Origin: JACPHD01 sp964431805
GTDB taxonomy: Bacteria; Patescibacteriota; Patescibacteriia; Patescibacteriales; GWC2-42-12
Direction of reading: 5' to 3'
DNA length: 48,330 bases
NCBI GenBank assembly: GCA_964431805.1
Contig: CAYSKV010000009.1
Span: 1 to 48,330, forward strand
The first letter of the stretch is position 1, and each line of letters starts with the position of its first letter. This document shows positions 1 to 6,272 of the stretch, piece by piece. Position numbers and translations under genes: made by a program. The notes beneath the pieces were generated by a model. That model searched no databases. It was not told where the DNA came from and saw only the letters and a list, made by a program, of their open reading frames with translations.

Positions 1-57
1 CCAAATTTTTCTTCCACTTCGTTCCAGAAAAACTTCGTATATCCCTAACGTTATATG
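1..57 (+). other. attC-like site 1, right half only
   Basis: The window opens inside the right half of a site. It shows CCAAATTTTT at the start, an internal hairpin (TTTTTCT...AGAAAAA), the arm TTCGTATATCCC at 34-45 and the right box AACGTTATATG at 47-57. It aligns well with the right halves of the sites ending at 842 and 3403. The left half lies outside the window. Confidence 0.65.
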
Positions 58-91
58 AAATTTGGTTGCTTAATGATTTAAATAATTATCT

Positions 92-490
92 ATGAGTATT
101 GATCCATTTACATGGTTAGCCGATAAAATCCTGCAGGCCAGAGACGCACGCACAAAGGTAGATGTTTTAGTACATGAAGCATATCTTACTGGTGATAACA
201 GGCCACAATATTTTGTTAAGGTCGTTAATTTATCGCCCATGACGGAATTTACTATTACACATATTTTTGCAAAAGACGGGTCTCATGAAATTGATATTCT
301 TAACCCTCAAAGACCCCTCCCTTACACATTAAATAAAACAAAAATGTGGGAAACTTGGTTTCCAAAATCACTAATTAACGATCATAACAAAATATTTGAA
401 AATATTTATATAGTTCTAACAAACGGAAAGGAATATAAATCAAGAAAAAATAAAACAGTTAGACCTAAAGGATTTATTGCCGGTTTATAG
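92..490 (+). CDS. Hypothetical cassette protein, 132 aa
   Basis: I do not recognise this protein. It has no signal peptide or membrane segment and begins with a short amphipathic stretch. The rest has alternating hydrophobic residues typical of a small beta-rich domain (FVKVVNLSPMTEFTITHIF, later IYIVLTNGKEY) and a basic C-terminus. The start ATG is 35 nt after the right box of attC-like site 1, and the stop is 12 nt before the left box of site 2, so the ORF fills the front of its cassette. No Shine-Dalgarno motif precedes it. The tight fit between recombination sites supports a real cassette gene; its function is unknown. Confidence 0.6.
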   Translation: MSIDPFTWLADKILQARDARTKVDVLVHEAYLTGDNRPQYFVKVVNLSPMTEFTITHIFAKDGSHEIDILNPQRPLPYTLNKTKMWETWFPKSLINDHNKIFENIYIVLTNGKEYKSRKNKTVRPKGFIAGL

Positions 491-502
491 CAACCAAACA
501 TC

Positions 503-842
503 ATATAACAAGGAATATCCGATTCGCAAACTAAATAAAATTATTTATCAATTATGAAAATTATAAACAGAACAAATTTAATAATTATTTTAATAGTTAT
601 TGTTGCAACCTATTTATTTTATTGGTATGAATGGAGACCTGCACGACTTGTTAAGGCTTGTCATCTTTGGTCGCTTGATAGAGTTAAAAGTGTCGATGGC
701 GATAGAGAAGATGTAAATTATTTTTACAAAAAATGTCTAAGAGAAAATGGTATTGATAAATAATTTTATTTTTAACGCTTGCTCATCCAAATTTGCCTTC
801 ACTTCCTTTCGGCAAACTTCGGATATTCCTAAACGTTATATG
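503..842 (+). other. attC-like site 2, arms 300 nt apart
   Basis: The left box ATATAAC (503-509) is followed by the arm AGGAATATCCGA (511-522). The matching arm TCGGATATTCCT (819-830) and right box ACGTTATAT (833-841) lie about 300 nt downstream. The 12-nt arms and the 7-nt boxes are perfect complements, so they belong together as one site. The right part also holds the TTTGCC...GGCAAA hairpin seen in site 3. Usual attC sites are about 60-150 nt, so this one is very long, and the 69-aa ORF at 554-763 lies between the arms. Confidence 0.62.
554..763 (+). CDS. Small single-pass membrane protein, 69 aa
   Basis: An N-terminal basic patch (MKIINR) precedes one strongly hydrophobic segment at about residues 8-25, then WYEWRPARL, then a polar tail with two Cys. 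The layout (short N-terminus, one helix, YEWRP-like juxtamembrane motif, about 40-residue polar tail) suggests a small inner-membrane protein with its tail in the opposite compartment. I cannot assign a function. It sits between the two arms of attC-like site 2, which is unusual, and starts 64 nt after the previous stop without a Shine-Dalgarno motif. It could be a second ORF of the same cassette or cargo inserted into the site. Confidence 0.5.
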   Translation: MKIINRTNLIIILIVIVATYLFYWYEWRPARLVKACHLWSLDRVKSVDGDREDVNYFYKKCLRENGIDK

Positions 843-971
843 AAATATGCTTTTCTTTTTACGGCTAACGCCTAACACTTTTCTATAATGAACAAATTTT
901 ATTTTTATTTTTTAAGAGGGGGGTATAAGGTATTTTCTCCGCTACGCTCCGAAAATGATTTATAAATATTT

Positions 972-1775
972 ATGACTAAATTAGCAACCACAAACAATTC
1001 ACTGGACGAATCATCTGAAAAAAAGATTCTTCGTCAAAAAGTCCAAGAACTCAAAGGCGAGCTTCTTTTATTAACCGAGAAAGTTGAACAATTAAAAATT
1101 GATCTTGTTGTAATTAAGCAAGAATATGACATACGAATTGGCAGACTTTATCTAAGAATGGACGAGCTTGATCTTGAGATTTTAAAATACAAGAAAATTG
1201 AAGATTTGTTAAAAAGAAACATTTCTCTTGAAGAAGCAGAAAAAATTGTTGAAGAAACTCTAAAAGCAAGACAAAAAACAATTGATGAAGAATATGCAAA
1301 ATTAGATGAAGAAGAAGAAGTCGTCGAGAAAAGAAAAAACATCCCTGAAAATGAAAAGGAGGAATTGAAAAAACTTTGGCGAAACCTCGCCCATAAATAT
1401 CATCCCGATTTAGCAAGAAACGATGAAGACAGAAAAAAGTACGAGGAAATAATGAAAAAGATCAACAAAGCATATGCTGACGGAGACCTAGAAGCATTAA
1501 AAGCAATTGAGCAGGAACATATTGAAGATTCTGACAGCATTTCCGCTGAACTTTTAAAAACTAAACTCCAAGATATTGAAAATGCAATCGTTCGTCTTGA
1601 AAAAGAATATTCAATGTTGAAAAAATCTGAATGGCAAGTTTGGAAAAACAATATTGAGGAAGCCAAAAAACAAGGTCGTGATTTATTGCTTGAATTAGAG
1701 CAAAAACTGCTACAAGATATATCCGCCAAAGAAATAATTTTACAAGATTACCAAAAACAATATGGATCAAAATAA
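972..1775 (+). CDS. Coiled-coil protein with J domain (DnaJ-like co-chaperone)
   Basis: 267 aa. Residues about 12-125 are charged heptad-like coiled coil. A J domain follows at about 128-180, with LWRNLAHKYHPD around the diagnostic HPD triad at 144-146 and a helix ending INKAYADGDLEAL. A second coiled coil fills 190-267. The HPD loop is what J proteins use to stimulate Hsp70 ATPase, so a co-chaperone role is likely; no Gly/Phe region or zinc fingers are present, so it is not DnaJ itself. Its last 14 nt overlap the next gene in another frame, implying translational coupling. It lies in the 2.6-kb cassette between attC-like sites 2 and 3. The 129-nt leader (843-971) has an AGAGGGGGG run about 50 nt before the start, too far to be its ribosome binding site. 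Confidence 0.75.
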   Translation: MTKLATTNNSLDESSEKKILRQKVQELKGELLLLTEKVEQLKIDLVVIKQEYDIRIGRLYLRMDELDLEILKYKKIEDLLKRNISLEEAEKIVEETLKARQKTIDEEYAKLDEEEEVVEKRKNIPENEKEELKKLWRNLAHKYHPDLARNDEDRKKYEEIMKKINKAYADGDLEALKAIEQEHIEDSDSISAELLKTKLQDIENAIVRLEKEYSMLKKSEWQVWKNNIEEAKKQGRDLLLELEQKLLQDISAKEIILQDYQKQYGSK

Positions 1776-3144
1776 TTCATTACAAAAAATTGACCCTGAA
1801 AAATCGCTAAAAAAACTTAGCGAAGATTCAAGTTTAGCAAAGAGAGGTTTGCGTGATATTGGTATTTGGCCAAAAATCGAAGAATTATTTGAAAAATTAA
1901 AATCGCAATATGAAGCTGGAAAATATCAAGATTGCATAATCACGGCTGAGGAAATTTTAAAAACTGACGCAAATCATTTTTTTACATTGTGTTATTATGG
2001 TCGTTCGCTTTTTCATCTTGAAAAATATGATGAAGCATTAAAAGTTTTTGATCGCTGTTTAGAGGAAGAAAAAGACTATTTCTATTTATGGTCGTTTAGA
2101 GGCGATGTTTACTATAAAATTCAAAATTATGAAAAAGCAATTTCTGATTATTTAAAATCGATTGAATTAGACCCCGACAATGGGGCGGATTATGATAATG
2201 TCGCCATGTGTTTATCTTTGAATGGCGAACATGAAAAGGCACATGAATATATTGACAAAGCTATCGCCATTGAAACAACAGAAGATATGCCGATGATAAG
2301 AAAAGCTCAATTTTTTGAATTTCAAAAACTAGATAAAGAAGCATTGGCACAATATATAAAAACCTTAAATAACTTTCCAAGCAGTGAATATGCAAAAAAG
2401 AAGACCGTCGAACTCTTAGAAATACAAGCAAAAGAGAAAATTGGTGATGATAATCAAAATGCACTCATCGATATTGATCTAGCTTTGTCATATGATCCCG
2501 AAAATGCAAATTTATTATCTATAAAAGCAATTTTGCTGGATACTCTTGGGGATAATGAACAAGCCAAAATAATTATTGATAAAATTAAGGAACAAGACCC
2601 AAACAACCCCGATTTAGATTTTATTTACAGGAAGATAAATAAATTAGAAGACCTGCAAGTTAAAGAACAAACAAATGAAGGACAAAAAGTCTACAGAGGA
2701 ACATTAGAAAAGCCAATAGTTTTTCCAGAAAGCATAATCATTACTGCTAAAAACATAGATTCCATTGATTATAATAAAATTATTTATTGTGAAATTACTC
2801 CAATGGGAGCCATGGGTAATGAGGGCGGAATTCTCATATATGTACTAACCGAAAAAGACACTCTAATCACTTTCGAAATCAATCTTGAAATAGATGAGCA
2901 AGCTTTTAATATCGTATCAGAACGAATTAGTCAAAATGCCGATCTTTTCATCAACTACTATGGTGGTATGGGAAATCGTGTTTATGTTAAGAAAAATACT
3001 AAACTTGAAATTGACGAAAAAAATAATTGTTTTTGGTATCATTCACAAAACACTAAATTGAAAATAAATAGTTCTGTTCAGGGTGTTTTTCTTTCCGTGG
3101 TTTCTAATATGAATGATAAAAATTCTAATAATAATCATGGATAG
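1762..3144 (+). CDS. TPR-repeat protein with unrecognised C-terminal domain
   Basis: 460 aa, soluble, no signal peptide. Residues about 45-290 form tetratricopeptide repeats; clear units include YEAGKYQDCIITAEEILKTD, YDEALKVFDRCLEEEKD and YEKAISDYLKSIELDPDN. The last about 140 residues change character to a beta-rich, Gly-containing domain (ITPMGAMGNEGG, INYYGGMGNRVYVKKNTKL) that I cannot name. The start overlaps the J-domain gene by 14 nt. TPR proteins commonly bind chaperone or client C-termini, so a J-domain/TPR pair may act together with Hsp70; this is inference. It is the last gene of its cassette, with attC-like site 3 beginning 157 nt after the stop. Confidence 0.72.
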   Translation: MDQNNSLQKIDPEKSLKKLSEDSSLAKRGLRDIGIWPKIEELFEKLKSQYEAGKYQDCIITAEEILKTDANHFFTLCYYGRSLFHLEKYDEALKVFDRCLEEEKDYFYLWSFRGDVYYKIQNYEKAISDYLKSIELDPDNGADYDNVAMCLSLNGEHEKAHEYIDKAIAIETTEDMPMIRKAQFFEFQKLDKEALAQYIKTLNNFPSSEYAKKKTVELLEIQAKEKIGDDNQNALIDIDLALSYDPENANLLSIKAILLDTLGDNEQAKIIIDKIKEQDPNNPDLDFIYRKINKLEDLQVKEQTNEGQKVYRGTLEKPIVFPESIIITAKNIDSIDYNKIIYCEITPMGAMGNEGGILIYVLTEKDTLITFEINLEIDEQAFNIVSERISQNADLFINYYGGMGNRVYVKKNTKLEIDEKNNCFWYHSQNTKLKINSSVQGVFLSVVSNMNDKNSNNNHG

Positions 3145-3300
3145 AAAATGCCAAAACTACGAAATCAATTTGAAATAAGGAGTCTTGGCTTCGGGGCATT
3201 CACCCCCAGCCCCTCTGCCCCTACGCCAAGACAAAAATAAAATTTGTTCATTACAGAAAAGTGGTCTCGCTAAGGCGAGACAAAAAGAAAAGCATACATC
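3145..3300 (+). other. Gene-free cassette tail with two hairpins
   Basis: The gap between the TPR gene and the next ORF (3145-3479) holds no credible gene. It contains a hairpin with arms GTCTTGGC (3182-3189) and GCCAAGAC (3225-3232) around a C-rich loop, and a tight hairpin GTCTCGC-TAAG-GCGAGAC at 3264-3281. Neither is followed by a T run, so they are not clear terminators. They could protect the 3' end of the cassette transcript or be remnants of older recombination sites. Confidence 0.5.
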
Positions 3301-3403
3301 ATATAACACGGCATATCTGGTTACGGCTTTTATACAAAAGCCTCCACCCATATTTGCCTCCGCTACGCTACGGCAAACATCAGATATGCCGAAACGTTAT
3401 GCG
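3301..3403 (+). other. attC-like site 3 (complete, best example)
   Basis: The left box ATATAAC (3301-3307) and arm CGGCATATCTG (3309-3319) pair exactly with CAGATATGCCG (3381-3391); the right box ACGTTATGC follows (3394-3402). The boxes are separated from the arms by unequal spacers (A against AA), the asymmetry expected of attC. The centre folds into two hairpins, GGCTTT...AAAGCC (3325-3342) and TTTGCC...GGCAAA (3353-3377). At about 103 nt it is within the normal attC range. Confidence 0.72.
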
Positions 3404-3479
3404 CCATAATAAAAAGCTTTCTTTATTTAATTTAATTAATCATTTTTGCAATTTATTTTGCGAGTAACTTTATTAAACT

Positions 3480-4100
3480 ATGAAAATTAAAAAACTATTT
3501 CACCTTAAACCATATATAAATTTACTGGCGGAAAATAAAATCGACCTTGAAACCCTGATCTATTTGATTTTTTCAGTATTATTATTTGGCATGTTTAATA
3601 TAGTGCGTATGAATTTAAGTTTGATAACCGAATCTTTCCAGGACTTTACTGGTATGGATCAAATTACGACCGCTTTAACGATCTTCCCTCTAACATTTTT
3701 ATTCATGTTTTTCACTGTTATATTTCATGTCATTATTGGATCCCTTATTTATATCATAATTTTCATAGTCTTAAATTTCGTTTTGCAAAAAATATTTCAT
3801 CTATTCAAGAAAAAAATTACTTTTTGGAAATTGATCAATTTAACAATTTATGTTCTGTTCATTAATAAATTTATTATTTTAATTTTAATTACGATCATGA
3901 CTCTTTTCGGTTTCGACTTTACTTCTTTTGCGATGGATGGTTCTCCTGTCTTACCCGCTCTTCTTAATTACATAATTAATATCGGTTCATTAGTATTGTA
4001 TATCTTAGGTGTGGTTTGGACTATAAAAAATACCAACCAAGCAATTGGTATTATAAACACCTCCGATCAATCAATCACAAACTCTGAAAATATAAATTAA
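3480..4100 (+). CDS. Multi-pass membrane protein, 206 aa (possibly Yip1-like)
   Basis: There are about four to five hydrophobic segments: roughly 27-47, 62-85, 86-107, 120-145 and 163-185, the last followed by a polar tail. The arrangement (cytosolic N-terminus, paired helices, a Pro before the last helices) is reminiscent of Yip1-type proteins, but I see no decisive motif, so the family name is tentative. It is the only ORF of the cassette between attC-like sites 3 and 4, starting 84 nt after the right box of site 3 and ending 58 nt before site 4. It has no Shine-Dalgarno motif. The composition is AT-rich like its neighbours. Confidence 0.6.
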   Translation: MKIKKLFHLKPYINLLAENKIDLETLIYLIFSVLLFGMFNIVRMNLSLITESFQDFTGMDQITTALTIFPLTFLFMFFTVIFHVIIGSLIYIIIFIVLNFVLQKIFHLFKKKITFWKLINLTIYVLFINKFIILILITIMTLFGFDFTSFAMDGSPVLPALLNYIINIGSLVLYILGVVWTIKNTNQAIGIINTSDQSITNSENIN

Positions 4101-4158
4101 TGTTTGTAAATTTAATAATTGACCAAGTAAAATTAATCTTAAAATTTAATATCACAGC

Positions 4159-4333
4159 GTATAACAACGTATATCTGGCTACAGCCTCGCCGTGGCGGAG
4201 CCTCCGCCCAAATTTTCATCCCTTAGTTCGATGAGGATTTGGGTGGACTTTATTAAAAAAGCGTGCGTTCTGACAGTCAAAGTTTATTTCGTTTAATCGG
4301 GATGAAAACTTCGGATACACGCATACGTTATAC
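4159..4333 (+). other. attC-like site 4, long, last in the array
   Basis: Left box GTATAAC (4159-4165) and right box GTTATAC (4327-4333) are perfect complements. The arm ACGTATATCTGG (4167-4178) pairs, with G-U pairs, to CGGATACACGC (4312-4322). The 130-nt centre contains CCGCCCAAATTTTCATCCC, which folds back on GAGGATTTGGGTGG, plus a stretch (4250-4300) absent from site 3. At about 175 nt it is long for attC. It ends 17 nt before the start codon of the spermidine-synthase-like gene. Confidence 0.62.
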
Positions 4334-4350
4334 AAAAATTAAAATACCCT

Positions 4351-5835
4351 ATGAATATAAATAAATACATTTTAGAAATAACGGTTTTCCTTTGCGGAGC
4401 CGTTGTCATGGTTTTTGAACTAGTTGGTTCTAGAGTCTTAGGTCCATATTTCGGCACCTCTATTTTTGTTTGGACAAGTTTAATCGGTATTATTTTAGGC
4501 AGTCTCAGCCTAGGTTATTATTTAGGCGGAAAACTAGCCGATAAAAGACCTAGCTTAAATATTTTGTCGTTAATTATTTTTTTCTCGGCGATTTTTATTG
4601 GCCTAACAATTTTAATAAAAGATTCACTACTCGCCGGTTTGCGGGTTAGTTTTACTGACATTAAAATAGCCTCTGTTTTTTCATCTTTAATCTTATTCGC
4701 GCCAACCAGCGTTTTATTGGGTATGGTATCGCCTTATACGGTAAAATTAAAAATAGAAAATTTAAACACTTCAGGCGAAACCGTTGGCAATCTTTATGCT
4801 ATTTCTACGGCCGGCAGCATTATCGGAACATTTTTATCAGGTTTTTATTTAATCCCTAAATTCGGCACTAACAATTTATTAATTATTTTAACGCTGACTT
4901 TAATTATTGTTTCTCTAGCTTTAAATTTTAAAAAAAATCTAAAAATAAAATTGTTTTTTTTAATTATCGTATCTTTAGGCTGGTTAGCGGGTAGCGCTTA
5001 TAATATTTACCAAAAAAATAATTTAATTGATGTTGATACGGCTTATAGCCGCGTTTGGATTTATGACCGCGTTGATAAAAATACCGGCAAAATGGTAAAA
5101 ATGATGGGTATTAACAACGAAAACCATTCATCAATGTTTTTAGATAACGACGAATTAGTTAATGAATACTCAAAATATTATGATTTGGCCGGATACTTTA
5201 AACTAAATTTTAAAAAAACTTTAATCTTCGGCGGCGCCGGCTATTCCTATCCTAAATATTTTTTATCTAAATATCCTGAAGCGACGATTGATGTTGTTGA
5301 AATTGATCCCGGCGTAACCGAGCTAGCCAGAAAATATTTTAGACTTAAAGATAATAAAAGATTAACTATTTACCATGAAGACGGTAGAGTATTTTTAAAT
5401 AGAACCAAAGAAAAATACGACGTAATTTTCGGAGACGCTTTTAGCTCGCGCTATTCCCTGCCCTATCAACTAACAACTAAAGAAGCGATTCAAAAAAAAT
5501 ATGACATTTTAAATGATGACGGCGTGGTTATTTTAAACTTAATTTCAGCTATTAATGGCGAAAAGGGGGAATTTTTAAGAGCTGAATACGCGACCTATAA
5601 AGCGATCTTCCCGCAAGTTTATATATTTAAAACGCTTAATACCGCCGATGCTAATCAAACGCAAAATCTTATTTTAATAGCCTCAAAGTCAAAAGAAAAT
5701 TTTAAATTTGTTGACGCCGGATCGCAATTTAACCAATATTTAAAAAATTTATGGAAAGACAAAATTGATATGGATATGCCAATTTTAACTGATGACTACG
5801 CTCCGGTAGATTATTACATAAGTAAAGCCATATAA
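4351..5835 (+). CDS. Membrane-anchored spermidine synthase-like protein
   Basis: 494 aa. Residues 1-220 form about seven membrane segments beginning VFLCGAVVMVFELVGSRVLGP. Residues about 225-494 are a class I methyltransferase-fold domain of the spermidine/spermine synthase type: GGAGYSYPKYFL near 295, DVVEIDPGVTELARKYF (ligand-binding acidic loop), and DAFSSRYSLPYQLTTKEA. Such fused proteins are common in bacteria, but their substrate is often unproven, so aminopropyl transfer is only probable. The gene begins 17 nt after attC-like site 4 and is followed at once by a bidirectional terminator, with no downstream attC site. Its codon choice resembles the downstream host genes, so I take it as the chromosomal flank of the array. 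Confidence 0.8.
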   Translation: MNINKYILEITVFLCGAVVMVFELVGSRVLGPYFGTSIFVWTSLIGIILGSLSLGYYLGGKLADKRPSLNILSLIIFFSAIFIGLTILIKDSLLAGLRVSFTDIKIASVFSSLILFAPTSVLLGMVSPYTVKLKIENLNTSGETVGNLYAISTAGSIIGTFLSGFYLIPKFGTNNLLIILTLTLIIVSLALNFKKNLKIKLFFLIIVSLGWLAGSAYNIYQKNNLIDVDTAYSRVWIYDRVDKNTGKMVKMMGINNENHSSMFLDNDELVNEYSKYYDLAGYFKLNFKKTLIFGGAGYSYPKYFLSKYPEATIDVVEIDPGVTELARKYFRLKDNKRLTIYHEDGRVFLNRTKEKYDVIFGDAFSSRYSLPYQLTTKEAIQKKYDILNDDGVVILNLISAINGEKGEFLRAEYATYKAIFPQVYIFKTLNTADANQTQNLILIASKSKENFKFVDAGSQFNQYLKNLWKDKIDMDMPILTDDYAPVDYYISKAI

Positions 5836-5848
5836 AAAGCAAAAATAA

Positions 5849-5880
5849 AAAAACCGCCGGTTAATTCCGGCGGTTTTTTT
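5849..5880. terminator. Bidirectional intrinsic terminator
   Basis: Stem AAACCGCCGG (5851-5860) pairs with CCGGCGGTTT (5867-5876), flanked by an A run on the left and a T run on the right. It therefore works for the spermidine-synthase-like gene on + and the surface-protein gene on -. Confidence 0.9.
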
Positions 5881-5897
5881 ATATATTTACATTCTAC

Positions 5898-6272
5898 TTA
5901 TTTCGCATCAGGATATTGAGCCAAAACTTCTTCTAAAACATCGATAATGGAGAGGCCACGGTATTTCCAGAGTTCAGCTAAAGTGGCAATATAGTTCTTT
6001 TCTGCGTTCATGATGTAATAGATCTTTTTGGTGAGGATGCTTCTTAAGAGAGAATTGTCAGGATAAAACTTAACGCCTAGAATATCACCGGTATAATCAG
6101 GATATTGGGCCAATACTTCTTCGCTCACATCTATTCTTTCAATACCGCGGTATTTCCAGAGTTCAATGAAAGTCTTAATATGCTTCTTTTTACCTTCAAT
6201 AATGTAGTAAATCTTCTTGGTTTCAGTGCTTCTTAGGAGTGAACCGTCAGGATAGAACTTAACGCCTAGAAC
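5898..6272 (-). repeat. Two encoded copies of the 63-aa C-terminal repeat
   Basis: Both copies follow the pattern [VI]LGVKFYPD.SLLRS...KKIYYI....K..I....ELWKYRG...IDV.EEVLAQYPD, and the protein ends in PDAK. The same module occurs three times at 8526-9095 and twice at 10168-10542. Confidence 0.9.

Larger units (their letters stand above)
1..4333 (+). mobile_element. Integron-like gene cassette array (partial, no integrase in window)
   Basis: Five + strand ORFs are separated by sites that have the parts of integron attC sites: a TATAAC left box, an inverted-repeat arm of about 11-12 nt, a hairpin-rich centre, the complementary arm, and an ACGTTAT right box. Right boxes lie at 47-57, 831-842, 3392-3402 and 4325-4333. 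Cutting at the G^TTA of each right box gives cassettes of about 0.8 kb (51-835), 2.6 kb (836-3396) and 0.9 kb (3397-4327). In integrons the right box is the recombination point and cassette genes are collinear, as here. No integrase is visible; it could lie upstream of position 1, or this could be an array lacking one (CALIN). Everything after 4333 looks like host sequence. Identification rests on reading the motifs by eye; no covariance model was run. Confidence 0.72.

Noticed and set aside
3185..3409. A 74-aa open frame (and a second at 3261-3467) across attC-like site 3
   Set aside because: They translate the hairpins and arms of the recombination site; spurious frames over such sites are common and no start signal is seen.
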